This document shows, one piece after another, positions 1 to 14,100 of a stretch of 64,000 nucleotides of DNA (its first letter is position 1; each line of letters opens with the position of its first letter). This stretch comes from Hemibagrus wyckioides (taxonomy: Eukaryota; Chordata; Actinopteri; Siluriformes; Bagridae). The notes below the pieces were generated by a model that did no database searches, had not been told where the DNA came from, and saw nothing but the letters and a program-made list of their open reading frames with translations. Location: the NCBI RefSeq assembly GCF_019097595.1, contig NC_080710.1, forward strand, positions 21,391,780 to 21,455,779, given 5' to 3'. The position numbers were made by a program, and so were the translations under genes.

Positions 1-924
1 GAGAGAGTGTGTAAGCACACATGCTGGCTGATGTAATTACAACCACCTTGTTTAGAATGTGTTGAATACAATCACAAAGTCGGTTGGCCATAGCTGCATA
101 AGGTAGGTTGGTTGTCTCTCTGTGTGATGGATTTTGTATTTGTAGAGTGTAAAAGGGCATTCAAGGACACTCAGTACCTAAAGCTCATTATTCTGCTAGA
201 GAGGTTTGTAGCTGATCACTATGCAGTGTCTGAATAGAAGGAGGAAGTCAATGAGAATACATGAGTAGAGGAAGAAAAAGAGGAGGAAGTGTTTAAATTT
301 ACCTTAAGTCACTTGTTTCCTTATAATGTAGATTTAGTAATGTAGCAACTGATTGCTCTGTGGTGATGGTCAGGTGTAGGTCAGTGGGATTGCAGGGGAA
401 AGGTCTCATAGCATGTTCAAACAGTATGCTAAATGAGGAGACTCGTATTTTATTTGTGAATTTAAAATATAAAATTCATCATGCTCTCTTGTACACTTTT
501 ACATATTTGACTCAGCTTTCTAGCATGATACAGCAAGATGTTTTTTTTGTTATATCTTTTACTTCGAGAGCACACTTTTCTTTGGATGGTTCTTCACTTC
601 CTGAATGGGTTCTAGATTGAGTCGTCCCCGGATCACTCTGTTGATGTTTCCCCAGTGAGGGAGAACAAGTCAAAGAGGGTTTTCTTTTCTCCTTGGTCTC
701 CTTGAGATTGTATATATAAATATATATACTGCCAAACCTAACAGAAGTGACAAAGAAGTGTAATTCCAAAATTTCACTATTATTTATTCCATTTTAGATC
801 ATATACAAATGCATTTTTCATTCATCTTATGTTGAATTTGTGATTTATTTTTTAAAGGTTTTTTTTATTTCAAACAACAATTGCAATATATCCAGTTAAT
901 TAAATAAATAGGACATATAATTTG
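1..924. other. Upstream flank of slc52a3, no gene seen
   Basis: AT-rich sequence with only short unconvincing reading frames and no recognisable protein. It probably holds the distal promoter or an intron in the 5' untranslated region of slc52a3. No repeat family is recognised. Confidence 0.5.
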
Positions 925-966
925 TTGTGGTGTGTGCGTGTGTGTGCGTGTGCGTGTGTGTGTGTG

Positions 967-998
<32 letters not shown>

Positions 999-1009
999 AT
1001 ATATATAAT
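925..1009. repeat. (TG)n microsatellite running into (AT)n
   Basis: About 75 bases of TG dinucleotides with occasional CG interruptions, ending in a short ATATAT run. It lies about 170 bases upstream of the slc52a3 start codon. Such tracts are length-variable. Confidence 0.95.
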
Positions 1010-1127
1010 ATTCATGGATATAAGAGATCCCTTGACATTCAAAGCCTATAGATTTGATGATAGTAGCTATATGAGAATCTGAAAAATGATGAACCTGGCG
1101 TAAAGATCTCTCGTGTTTATTTTTCAG

Positions 1128-1182
1128 ATGACCTTCATTACTATCTGTTGGCTAATCAGAAAATAAAATCATTCTCTGCATC
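1128..1182 (+). other. slc52a3: Probable 5' UTR exon start of slc52a3 with a short upstream ORF
   Basis: A pyrimidine-rich tract ending in TTTTTCAG at 1127 looks like a splice acceptor. If the exon begins at 1128, its first three bases are an ATG that opens a 12-codon upstream reading frame closed by TAA at 1164-1166, before the main ATG at 1183. The splice site is inferred from sequence alone. Confidence 0.4.
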
Positions 1183-3287
1183 ATGTCACTGTTGACGCAC
1201 ATTTTGGCTTGCCTCTTTGGCATTGGGTCATGGGTCGCCATCAATGGGATGTGGGTTGAGCTCCCACTGATTGTACCTGAGATCCCTGAAGGTTGGTACC
1301 TACCCTCCTACCTCACTGTAATCATCCAGCTGGCAAACATTGGACCACTTTTCATTACACTTATGCATCGCTTCAGGCCGGGGGCGCTGGACGAGCGGCC
1401 AGTTATCTACATCATTGTAGTGTTGGGTGCCCTGGCCACTTTCCTACTGGCCTTCCTCTGGAAGCACACACTATTTGTTGGAAATGCTGTACACAGTGTA
1501 GCTCTGCTGTCTCTCAGTTTCCTACTGTCAGTGGTGGACTGCACTTCCTCTGTCACCTTCCTGCCTTTTATGATGAGGCTCCAGCCTCAGTACCTCACTA
1601 CTTACTTCGTTGGAGAGGGTCTGAGTGGCCTGATTCCAGCACTCGTGGCTCTGGTTCAGGGTGTCGGGGTGGTCCAGTGCATAAACGCTACAGCTATTGC
1701 AAATATAAGCTTAGTCAACTACACAGGGAGGACCAGTAGTGAACTGGAGGCACATTACCAGCCAGCTAACTTCTCTGTCCAGGTCTTCTTCCTGTTCCTC
1801 AGTGCCATGATGGCAGTGTGCCTGGGCGCTTTCATACTGCTGAACTACCACCCTGCTGTAGTAAAAGAACATAAATGTGAGAAGTATCTTGGTGACACAA
1901 GTCACCAAGAGAAGGCTGACATTAGCCTCTCCATGCAGAACCATCCTGCAGAGCAGACACCCATGCTGGAACATCCAGAAAGTCAAGCAAATAAACCTCG
2001 CAGCACCTTTGGAAAAGGCACCTACAGCAGAGCAGAGGTGGTCTTGATTTTTGTTGTTCTGGCTTGGGTTAATGCATTAACCAATGCAGTTCTCCCATCA
2101 GTACAGTCCTACTCCTGCCTGCCATATGGTAATCAGGCTTATCACTTGGCGACTGCAATGGCTGCAGTGGCTAACCCTGTGGCCTGCTTTATCGCCATGT
2201 TTTTCCCAATCAGGTGAGACACAGACAGATAAGTTAAATGGATGTAAGTCTGCAGTGTATATTCTGACTTACCTCTTCCTTAACTCCAGGTCTCTGATGC
2301 TGATGGGGGTTCTCACAGTGACTGGTACAGGGTTTGGGGCCTACATAATGGGCATGGCAGCAATGAGTCCCTGTCCTCTACTGGTTCATCATGAACTAGG
2401 ATCTGCACTCATGGTGGGTTACATGTGTCTCAATTATGTTTGCAACACTTCTCATATACCCATAGACCAAATATCAATAATTTAATTTCTATACAATCTT
2501 AAATACAAAATGTCTCTACTAACAAGTTAGCGATAAACCATATAGGGATACAATTAATTTTTCTTGTACATACAGATTTGTGTGTGGTTTTTGTGTTTAG
2601 GGCCCTAGGGTCCTGTGTCCCCAAAGGCCAAAGGTCCCCAATGAACTAAAATCAAGTCAAATGAGTCCTGCAAAAGATTCTCATCCTAACTAGTTAATAG
2701 ATCTTGACACCTGACCACAAAAATGTCATAATTTAAAAGACTAAAGACTTTTTTGTGCATTAGGTGGTGCTGCAGTTTGAGCCCCAAACTTTCAATCAAC
2801 AACCCAGAGCTTTAATCACTTGAGCCTGAATAAAAATAGTAATTATATTACTATGGGATATTTCGATTTGGTTAACTTCTGCTAGATAAATTGTTGAACA
2901 TATGATGCTACAAATGAAAACTCCAAACTGAAGTTATTATAGAGTAGAGCTTATTATAACAGCACAGGGAGTAAGGACCTCTAGCTGTGTTGGTCTTATT
3001 AGTGTGATGTTCTTTAACATGATTGCACTGTGTGTGCTATATTAAACCCCACTCCTCTCTCTATTATGATACAGGTGACAACTTGGGTGATCTTTGTCCT
3101 CACTCTGTCCTACGTGAAGGTGATCATTGGGGTGATCCTGCGTGACGAAGGACGCAGCGCCCTGGTGTGGTGTGGTGCTGTAGTACAGCTCGGTTCCATG
3201 TTAGGGGCCATGTCAATGTTTCCTTTAGTCAGTGTTTATGGGCTCTTCAAATCAGGTGATCCCTGTAATACCAAGTGCCCCAAATGA
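1183..3287 (+). CDS. slc52a3: Solute carrier family 52 member 3, riboflavin transporter
   Basis: Multi-pass plasma-membrane transporter that takes up riboflavin, the precursor of FMN and FAD. Coding exons are 1183-2213, 2290-2413 and 3075-3287. Both introns have GT-AG ends and the phases close, giving 455 residues, close to the 469 of human SLC52A3. The N-terminus carries the family signature ([15 protein letters not shown], then [20 protein letters not shown]), and the middle carries [12 protein letters not shown] and [14 protein letters not shown] segments. Hydrophobic helices fill the protein apart from a hydrophilic loop at about residues 226-280. NxS/T sites cluster at about 168-181. The end, with the SYVKV segment, RSALVWCGA and a terminal CPK, resembles SLC52A3 more than SLC52A2. 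The ATG at 1183 matches the family start. The gene stands 1.25 kb upstream of ube3d on the same strand. Nothing looks broken. The exact paralogue among teleost duplicates cannot be settled here. Confidence 0.93.
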
Positions 3288-3736
3288 AGCAAGCTCCATT
3301 TAGTGATAGCACAAATAATACATAAATGTTTTCCAGCTCATTTATCTAAGACAAAGGACAAAGAACCAGTTACAATATTATGAAGACTGCAGACTGAAGA
3401 CCATATTTTTTTCTGGTTCAAAGACACTACTGAAATGTTACACAAGAAGTGGTTTTCTTTTCCCAGATACTTGCACTGTGTTAAGTAGCCTTGAAGTGCA
3501 CTAGATTAGTTACACTAGATAGAGCTATAATGTTAAGACCAATGTAAAGATATGTTTGTCTGTTGTGGTTAATGTTAATCTGAATGATGCTTATTTAAAA
3601 AGTGCCTTCATAGTATGCTATTTAAAGCTGATGTTCATTTGTTGCATGTCTCAAATGCTTTACTACTTTTTTAAGTTGTGAAACTTTAATACAAATCACT
3701 GTTCATCAAATTAAATATTTGTCTTTTTATATATAG

Positions 3737-3742
3737 AATAAA
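3737..3742 (+). terminator. slc52a3: Probable poly(A) signal of slc52a3
   Basis: AATAAA about 450 bases after the stop codon, in an AT-rich 3' untranslated region. It is the first canonical signal downstream of the gene. Confidence 0.6.
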
Positions 3743-4539
3743 GTCCTTCAAAAATGTGACTGTGTACTGCATAAGAAGAAACTATTGCATACATGAATAC
3801 CTTAAGCAATGAACCAAATATAATTTTTATTAATATATTAATCCCAATCTGTACATTCATGTGACTTTTACATACATATTAAAGGTGTATAGTATGTAAC
3901 TTTCATACTTTTCATGAGACCACCCTTATGAGCAACAGGTACAGTTTGTTAGTTTTATTTCATTTCCTCTTTTTCCATAAACTCCAGCAGCCCCAGAAAA
4001 AAAAAAATATATATATGAGGGGGAAATAAGTATGAACTACTTTTAACTAGTTATGTAAGGTAGTTATACTAGTCAAGAGTCAAGAAACGTATAGTTATTT
4101 CAAATAGATAGCTGATGCAGTACACAGTGAAATGAGACGACGTTTCTGGTGCTACATAAAACAACACAGAGCTATAAAACTACACAGAGCTAAGGACTGA
4201 AAGAAAGTTGTCCTGGCCACATAAAGTGCATCCTAGTGCAAACAGTACAAGACAAGTGCAACAGACAATACAACACAAAACAGTACATGTACACAATATA
4301 CACAATATAGCATAGAATATGAATAAGATAAACGGTATAATATTTGTTACTTAAATGTTCCCTGGTGTGTGTATGTGTGTGTGTGTGTGTGTTCTTCATA
4401 CTGTACATAAACCTGACTGCAGTTACACGCCGCTATCGTTAGATGGCAGTAAACAGCTGTGATGGTAAGTTAATAACAACTGCAGAATAACATGTAGCAA
4501 CACTTTCATGAAATCGAGTATAAATCGCATTTTAAAGAA
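3743..4539. other. slc52a3-ube3d intergenic spacer and ube3d promoter region
   Basis: No gene is seen. The segment at about 4160-4340, rich in GTGCAA and ACAATA words and followed by a GTGT tract at 4365-4391, looks like a decayed interspersed repeat of a type common in fish. The last 100 bases before the ube3d ATG must contain its 5' untranslated region. No TATA box is obvious. Confidence 0.45.
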
Positions 4540-5819
4540 ATGGAGGGATCGAAAAAACAAGGTGATGTCTTTGTTGAGCTGAGAGAGAGGTTACAAACTG
4601 GACTGTTCATTATAAGGTAAGTTTATGTTCGTTTTATTTTGACTGCCTATAGCAGTTTGCCGACTGAGTGTTAGCCTGTGCTAACACTGGAGTAATGCAC
4701 GCTGCTGGAGTTCGGGGGAAATGATTACAATTACTGTAATGCTGCAGTTGTGTATTTGTCCCCCAATAATTTGCTTGGCTGAGTGGTCTGACACGGGTTT
4801 AAGCTATAAATCAAGCTACATTTTCTTTTACTAAGTTATTCAAGCAAAATTTTGGTTAATCAGTTACGTGTTTTTATTTATTTATTGATTATCTGGTTAC
4901 AGAGTTGCCAGATCTGCGTTACAGAAATAGCGGAATGGTAAATAAAATCCAATCAAAAAGCTAGACAAGTAATAACTCCATATTTTGCCCATGGTTTTTG
5001 GAATATTATATTCGGTATGCAGACAGGGGTGTGATGCTCAGGTGTGTACATACACCGACCAGGCATAACATTATGACCACCGGTCTAATATTGTGGCGTT
5101 CCGCCTTTTGCTGCCAAAACACCCCTGACCCGTCATGCACTGTGTATTCTGACACTTTTCTATCAGAACCAGCATTAACGTCTTCAGCAATCTGAGCAAC
5201 AGTAGCTCGTCTGTTGGATTGGATCACACGGGCCAGCCTTCGCTCCCCACGTGCATCAATGAGCCTTGGCCGCCCAATGACTCTGTCACTGGTTCACCAC
5301 TGTTCCTTCCTTGGACCACTTTTGATAGATACTGACCACTGCAGACCGGGAACACCCTAAAGGGCTGCAGTTTTTGCCCATTTTTCCTGCTTCTAACACA
5401 CATTTGAGGACGAAATGTTCACTTGCTGCCTAATATATCTAACACTAACCGGTGCCATGATTAGGAGATAGTCCATATTATTTTCTTCGATAACATAATG
5501 TTATACCTGATCAGAAAGGAAGGAAATCAGTAGTATTTCAAATAAGCAGTCTTTACTACTGTGGTGAGCAGAAAGGCATCTCGGAACTCACAACACATTA
5601 AAAGCTTGAGGTAGATGAACCAAGAACAAACCAAGAACAAGACTCCCCAAAACTAGACGGGAAATGGTTAGGTGATATGGCTTAGGACTGCAGGGACTGC
5701 ATAATTGTGGAAGGAGTCAAAAATGTATCCGTATTTTCTTGCAACTATATAGTCCATAGACCATCCATACATTTCTGATATTCTACAATAGATAGTAAAA
5801 GGGTAAGTTAAATAATTAG

Positions 5820-5878
<59 letters not shown>

Positions 5879-6582
5879 CATTTTTATATAAATCTGTGTC
5901 TCCCTATTTTTTTCACTTCTGCCTTTGACCACTAGATGGCGATGCTTGTATGTTTTGTAATTGTCTTTATGGCACTCGTGTATGATGGTGTGTATGTAAT
6001 GCATACCGGCTGCCCTGTGGCTTAGGGGACAGTACCCAGTGGGAGTATAATAGCACTTATGTAATTTACAGCTATAATAAATGTAATGTTATTTACTGCC
6101 TCATTACAGTTGTGAAAGTGTTTTACATTAAAGTATGTTGTTTTGCTACACTGCTGCTATATGAAAATAGTGACTACTGTTAACACTGTACCATACATTA
6201 AAAATGACCACGTGGGTAACTCCAAAGCAAACAACCACAAATTCTACAGAGATCGTGTAATTAACACTATATGTAGCAGATTATGTCATTTTTGATCTTT
6301 AATGCTCATTAAATCCACCATATGAGCAGCACACCGCCTGAGAGAAGTGGGCTGAGGATAAAAGTAGACACTGGTGATGAATAGTCTCTACTTTTTCTTT
6401 TTTGCTGCCTCAGGATGAAACCATCCGGATAATGTATGCATGTAGTGTGTGTCGTATGTGTCTGAAATTTTCTCACCAGCAGATTGTGTGTTTCTGGTTT
6501 GCTAACCAGCACAGATTGTGTTGAAATTCAGTTGTTATTCCTTCACTAACTTCTCTTTTTTTCTTTTTCTTTCTTCCTTTCC

Positions 6583-6618
<36 letters not shown>

Positions 6619-9600
6619 TTTTTAGAACAGATGTTGTGAAGGACACATCTGAGGTAAATGTGTCTAGTGAAGACTCGGCCCTAAAAATCCACATATCCGA
6701 TAGGATTTATGAGGTGAAGTTACCCCCAGAGGTCAGTCTAGTGGAGGGTTCGTGTCAGAAGAATCCAGAGCTGAATGTGGATGGGCTGCATGTTAGAGTG
6801 CGTTTGAAGGTGGGCCAACGTTCAGGTATGAGCCAAGTTCATTGTGGGTATCAACTAATTATATTCACTTAACTTTCATTAGAGAAATCCGTATATATCA
6901 TTATGATCACAAAAACCCCCATGGGCCAAAGTTGGTAGGTCATTAAGCATGAACTTGTTCAAGGGCTGTGTAACCTCATTTGAGGAATTTGAGTAATGAG
7001 TGCTGGCCCGCCCTCAGGCTCCACATATCATCATACTCTACAGATTAACGGAGATTAATGATGAATGCAGATTGTATGACCTTTGGCTTTGAGCCACGGC
7101 AGTGCTTGTTTCAAACTGAGCCCTCCTCAGCAGTGTGGGTGGCCATCTGACCTCAGCCGCTATGACTCTCCGAACAGATATGATGTCATCCTTCGAACTT
7201 GTTTTTGCTGGCTGTTAATTATTGTACCATGTTATTCATCCTGAATCCCTGTTGCCTGTGCATTTAGATATGCTTGCTCATGGCCATTATGCTGGGCCTT
7301 TGTCTTTTTTTTGGCACCCCTGAAAATTTGGTCCAGTTGTATTGTGCAATATGTTTGTGACTGTTTTGTGTTTGCTGTTGCCAGATGCTCCGGATAGTGC
7401 AATTCAGCATCTAAGGGCACAGAGGAGCTATTGTTTCTTGTGCCAGTCCTGTGGGGCCATGTTGCTTAAAGACAGGTGAGGAACAGATTCAGTTGTTTTA
7501 TACTGGTTCAAGCAGAACATTGATGTGCTTAGCTTTAATCCAGTATGAAAAGATTTATTCAGCCAGAACAATTTAACTCTCCAACATGATAATGGTAAGT
7601 CATCTTTTCCACCAAACTGGGTAACTCTAAACCCATTCTGCCTATTCCGAGCATCTGTTTCTCTTTACATCTTGCTTTCACAATGCTCATAATCAGTGAA
7701 CAATGGAGTTCTGTGCAGGTTGATGACTAAAGAGAGTCATGAGCAGCAAATATTACTTTATTTTTGTTTAATTGGAAAACATCTGCCTTACTGCAAATGA
7801 GAAAACAGAAAAGCAATTGCCTTACCGCATGTTTGTATTTCCAAGATTCCAATCTTTTTGATCTGTATTGCTCATTAAATCCACCACTTGAGCAGCACAC
7901 ATGGGACTTATTGAGAAACAAATATCGATTCCCAATTCCATGGCCAGGAGTCAAAGGAGTAAAATTGGCCATGCTGTCCAGGTAGGTGAGGGATGCCATT
8001 ACTTTCTCCCCTGTCAATCACAGTGACGCTAGTCAATCTTAGGGGTCTGTGAGTCATGAATCTTAAAGAGGACCAACCAACAGACTGAAAAACAGCTTTC
8101 CCGTATCATGCAGCACTACCAAAGAGGGAAAACATGTGCTTTTCTCAACTGCTGTGCCCCAGGGAAGGAGGAAAATGCAAAATAATCTGCCTTCTTCCAC
8201 ATACACGACCTCACAGACACCCATGATTGGATAAGTGCTGTGAATGATAGGGGAGAATGTAATGCCATCCCTCCCATCCACAGCTAGTTTTGCTGTTTTG
8301 GACTCCTGGCCGTGAACGGCCGTGGCATTGTCAATCACGCGTATCTCATTTGACATTGAAATGAACTGCCTCACCAGGTAAACTACAGAGTGTGAGACCC
8401 AGTGACTTTGTTTTCATGGCACCAAGCACACCCAAACCGTACATCTAAATATTTATCTTTAATGCACCAACATTTAGTTCTATGTGCCTGATGCTCTCAC
8501 AAGTATCATTGTTACAGTATATACAGCAGAGGAGTTACATAAATGTTAAATACTGACAAGAAAATATAGCGCAGTAAAAAAAAAAAAAGAGTCTGAATCA
8601 CCAATGTGAATGGAAAAACTTGTGAAGTTGGTCCTTAAAGCTGGCAGATTTCAAAAAAAAGATTAAATATTTACCATGCAACCTATTTTTACTATAGTAA
8701 CCTATTTGAGTACAAAAGTGATTCTAGCCAAAGACGGTAATTAGGAAAATGCTGTGTTGTTTGGATTTGATTTGATTTGACTATTTTTAGTTTCACCTGA
8801 ATATCCTAGCTCAGCTTGCATCACACAGATGGATAATCAAATTCAGTAAGGGTACTTGGGCATGGCTTAGATAATGGTGTAAATGGTGAGAAAATGCAGT
8901 ATCATTGTCATAGGCCAAGCCATATAGTGCTGTCCTGTGGCAAGGTGTTTTGAATGTCAGTAATTATAGTGAATACATAATAGTGTTTGCTGCTTTAGGG
9001 CTTTCAGGCGAGTACTTCCCTTACCAAATGGGAACTGGAACACACTGGTAGATGACTGGTGTTGCCACCCTGACCCTTTCGCCAACAAGAAGCTTCTCCC
9101 TCAACAAGAGGACTGTTTACTTGGTGACACCTACTTCCTCTTGACCCGGGACAGCAGTTGTGACCAAAGCCTTACGAAAGGAGTGGATTCCTCCGATGTG
9201 AGCTCAGGCTCTAATCTACCATCTGGGAAGGTGTGTTGTATTGACAAGCTCACCAAACTCTAACCCATACTAGTCCACTCTGTTCTATACTGTGCTTCAT
9301 AGGTGGTATTTGAGCTCTTTTCTTGGGGCATCAGAAGTCCTCATTCATGTTTAAAGGAACTCTGCTCCATCTACACCGCCTCTGGGCTGACAGGGAGTGA
9401 AGAAAGATGTTCTTTCTTCTTTATGAAGGGTTCTCAAGGAAGCGGCGTGACATTCCCTTTTTTTTTTTTTTTTTTTTATAGATTCTCCACCAGCCTGAGA
9501 AGTCTAACTTCTTCAGGGCTATTGATTTTTTTCTTTCCTTGTTTCTTTCCTTTCCTCATTCTGTGGGTTGCTGTGGCTCTGTGTCTACTGCGAGTAAATG

Positions 9601-11030
9601 GAAGAGCCCTTTGCTGTTCAAACGCCTGATTCATCCTTCACTTCAGTAAATGGTTCCTCTCCGGTTATTGATTTCTGTTATATGTGGCTTAAACCTGTTT
9701 GTGCTTTCAGATCATGTATCTATTTTGGTTTGTGTCTATGTCTCACAGCAGGTACCTGGCCACAGGAATGTGGTTTGCTGTAAGAATTGCTGTGCCGTGC
9801 TGGGAGAGCCAGTCACGACAGGTAGATGTCATAAAACACAGATACTGGCATTATAAAGCTGTTGTAATAATGTATGCACTTTTCTGTTTGTCTTCTTTTA
9901 CCTTTTTACCTACTTAAAAATGGGTGTTCTGGGTGTATTTGGTAGGGGTTTTAGAAGTCTTCAAATTTATTCTCAGTAGTCCCCAGATATCGCTTTAAGT
10001 CCACAGAAAGTAACTCTAGATGTGTACACTGAGCACTGTATTTGGAACACCTGTCCAGCCATGTAAATGTTCAATCAGAGAATCATTTGGCAGCAGGACA
10101 ATGCATAAAATCATGCAGATACAAGAGCTTTAGTAAATATTCACACCAGAATAGGGGGAAACTCTGACCTCTGGTCCAGGGGCCATGGTGTTCCTTTATA
10201 TTGTCTCCACTCTGTAGCTACCTCTATAATTATATCTTTGTTCATTAAATGCTTAAATCCAATAAAATGTCAATAAAATCGGACAAAGAAAACAAATGAC
10301 AAACAGTGTTGAATGTGGAATTTTCAAAAATGGCCTGTTTTGAAATATCGATGCTGTTCCACATTTTCCCTTTAAACCATGCTTGGATGAATGCTCTTAT
10401 CACATTGCATTGTTTTGCATTGCACAATAACCAATAGCTTCCTTTTTTTTTTTTCTTTCATACAATAATACACAGTTTGAAGTTTCTGCTAAAGTGAGTT
10501 ATATTCAAGCCTGTATCAGCGTATTTCATTTCTCTTGCAGAGGTTTTAAAATTCTATATAACTGAAGTGGTGGTAAGGCAAAGTGAAGATGGAGAGTGTA
10601 CCATGCCACAAAATAGGCAAGTACTGCTAAATTTTATACACAACACACCTAAATTCTGTCAAAATGCATTTAAATCAGGGGTCACTCATTTGAGTCCTAA
10701 AGTCTAGCACAGTTTCAGACTCTGATTAAACTCATTACATGTTTCCCAGGCTTAGTCAGTGTTTTCCAAGACAGAGAATAGCCACACTGTGCAGGTAACT
10801 GAGTTCTTCAGGACTGGCGTTCAAGATTTAGTTACATTTTTAATTCTGATCATTTTCTTATCCAGACAGCAGTTCCTAGAGCGAGTGCTTCATTGCAGAC
10901 TTGTTGAGCTGTCATCTGCTCAAAGCATATTTCGCTTCTCCATCCAGACGCCAGATGGTAAATCTGTGATCATGGTACGTAAGGCCAGTCTAAATCTCAC
11001 GCCTTTCTTAACAGTAAAAGTTTTTACTGT

Positions 11031-11126
<96 letters not shown>

Positions 11127-14100
11127 ACACTGATATACTGAAGTACACACACAAGTACATTCGATGACAAATATCCTTTAGAATATGGCTGCACTTGAAT
11201 ATTGTGGTTAATGTTGTTCTTTTAATATGACCAGCTTTGGCTCTTGAACATGGACAGCCTGATCGCTTCATTGTCCGAGAAAGCCATCAGCAGTGACATC
11301 TTCGTCTCTGCCAGTGACCGTCATCCTAATAAGCATCAGTCACGCAAGGCAGTTAGAGCAATCAAAGTCCTTTACCTCCCCTGCACTCACGGTCAACAGG
11401 ATGAGTAAGTCATAAATTCACATCTCATGTTCTTCTTGCCCAGCTCCTTGGTTATAATTTCTGACACCTGGTCTAATGAATCAGCTCCCTATACCTCAGC
11501 CTCTTGTAGCTTCTTTTAGGTCTGTATACTTATTTAATATTATTTGAATTATTTAGGTCTTCCTGTTTTTTAATGATAATGCATGATTTTCTGTTTTTCC
11601 ACTGCTTTCATTATAATTTTGGTTTATTCCTGTTACACTGTAAATTAATCCTGGAATGCAAATGAACTCAGACTGGATGCACTAAAACCTTGTGCTCAAC
11701 TGTTTTTATTTTATCCTTTAACGCATACAGTACATGGAACCGGATTAAAAAAGAACATTTAGACTTCTGTGCTTGCACTATTGTATATTCCTCTCAGCTA
11801 TATTAGTTTAATCTCCAAGGCTGTGCACTGTACAGCATTATTACATATCTCGCTGCAAAACAACGCTTTGCCATTCATATCTTTAATAAGGTTTACGCAT
11901 GCATGTGAACTGTTGTCAGTTTGAAGCAGTTGTCACTAAAGAAATGATAAGAGCACCAGACGGACACATAGTAGACATATTCCTGCACCGTATTCCTCTT
12001 CTGTGAAGGTCCATGCTGTCAGAATTTTTGCTGCCGTCGTGGTTTTCTGTGAGCCTGAACGCTGAGCTTTCTTTTAAGGGCACAATTTCGGGTTTCCTGC
12101 AGAACTGCAGCACAGATGGCTAAATGTCAGTGAAATGTCCTGGATAGATCATTGCCGTAATGTGACAGGACATCAGTCTCTATGCTACGCTCTCCCTCTG
12201 CCACGTTCTCGTTCTCCGTTCAGCGCTCCCCCTCCTCCCTGACAGATTGCCGTGACATAATTAAAATTGTCATATTTCAAACTGTCTGATTAATGTAATT
12301 TATGTCTCACTCGCTTGCGCTCTCTTTTTCTCTCTCACTCTCTCACTCTGTATCTGTCTCTCCAGAGCTGTTGATGCATGGGAGAAGGATATCAGTGTTC
12401 ACCCTCTGATCCTCCCTCGGAGCACATGTGAGGAGGTGCTGCAGCTCCTGAGCTCCTTTACCAAAACACTGCCCTCCTCGCTGTGCTCAATGAACTGTTA
12501 CCAGGTCTGAATTGCCCTTCTCTCAGAAATTCACTAGCTCACTTTCAGCCAGAATTACACTTAATATTTTGCATTTTCAGTGATCTTTGGACGTGTTATG
12601 CATTCTTAGAAAAAAAACACTATATACACTGATCAGCCATAACATTATGACCACCTGTCTAATATTGTGTTGGTCCCTCTTTTGCTGCCAAAGCAGCCCT
12701 GACCCATCAAGGCATGGACTCCACTAGATCCCTGAAGGTGTGCTGTGGTATCTGGGACTAATATGTTAGCAGCAGATCCTTTAATTCCTGTAAGTTGTAA
12801 GGTGGGGCTTCTATGGATTACAGTTGTTTGTCCGGCACATCCCACAGATGCTCAATTGGATTGAGATCTGGGGAGTTTGGAGGCCAAGTCAACACCTCAA
12901 ACTCATTGTTGTGCTCATCAAACCATTCCTGAACCAGTTTTGCGTTGTGGCATGGTGCACTATCCTGCTGAAATTATTACTGTTTACTTGAAAGAGGGTA
13001 CATGGTCTGCAAGAATGCATAGGCAGGTGGTACGAGTCAAAGTAACATCCACATGGATGGCAGAACCAAAGGTTTCCCAGGAGAACATTGCCCAAAGAAT
13101 GACACTGCCTCCGCCGGCTTGCCTTCTTCCCATAGTGCCATGTGTTCCCCAAGTAAGCGACACACAATCACAATTTGGTCCTCAAATCCTTACATTTGCC
13201 CATTATTCCTTCTTCTAACACATCAACTTTGAGGACAAAATGTTTACTTGCTTCGTAATATATCCCACCCACTAACAGGTGTCATGATGTGGAGATAGTC
13301 AGTGTTATTCACGTCACCTCTCAGTGGTCATAATGTTATGGCTGATCGGTGTATAACATGACACAATGCATCAACACTCGATTGCACAAACCAGACCTGT
13401 ATCTCAAATCACATTTTGTGTATGAACCATTTCTAGAATATTTGTTGCCAAGTTACTTAATTCACATGCATCTTTAATATGAATTCTCAAGCCCATGTTT
13501 CAGTAAGTTAAAATCAACCCATGTAGAAACCCACCCAAAAGTATGTTCTGCCTACTAACTTTTAAGTGTAAGTGCATTGTCTTCAATTTGTGATGCAGTA
13601 TATTACAACAGTGGAAATAGCAGTAAACTTGTCCCACAGTGACGAATATGTATCCCAGAATAGTTGGCCTGAAACAATCAGATCAACATGGAAGCGTGCC
13701 AGCTAAAAAAAAAAAAAAAGCCACTTCAGCTCTGATTTGGTCTCTAGTAGATAATGCTTTGCAGAAAGGTACTCTAGGAAAAGTCATGTGAATAGTTTTG
13801 CTGGCGTTGCAGCGGTGTACATACATGTAGTGCTGTGTATTTCACCTGTCCAACTCTGGACAACACTTATTTACTTGCATTATGTTATTATTATTGTATA
13901 GATTATAGATATAGATTATATATCTACATTTGTATTGTATTCTAAACTAATCATGAATGTTTATTTTTGTTAACGTGCATTACTTTTGCTCTAGTGGCTA
14001 CTAGTGCTCACAGTATCAGCCAATCCTCATCCGAGAAACCTTGCAGATACATGCCAGTTACCTCCAGTGAGAGCTGTGAACTTTGAACAGAAATGAAAAA

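Noticed and set aside
1293..1739. 148-codon frame inside slc52a3
   Set aside because: Out-of-frame shadow of slc52a3 exon 1, with no family resemblance.
8308..8321. GGCCGT-GA-ACGGCC near-palindrome
   Set aside because: Short and located inside a SINE-like copy; one such palindrome is expected in this length and nothing links it to a function.
10759..11133. Open frame with repeated Ser-Phe-Leu at its end (and a Lys/Arg-Glu frame on the other strand)
   Set aside because: It is a read-through of the (TTTC)n microsatellite joined to ube3d exon 7. Exon 7 ends at the GT donor after 10974.
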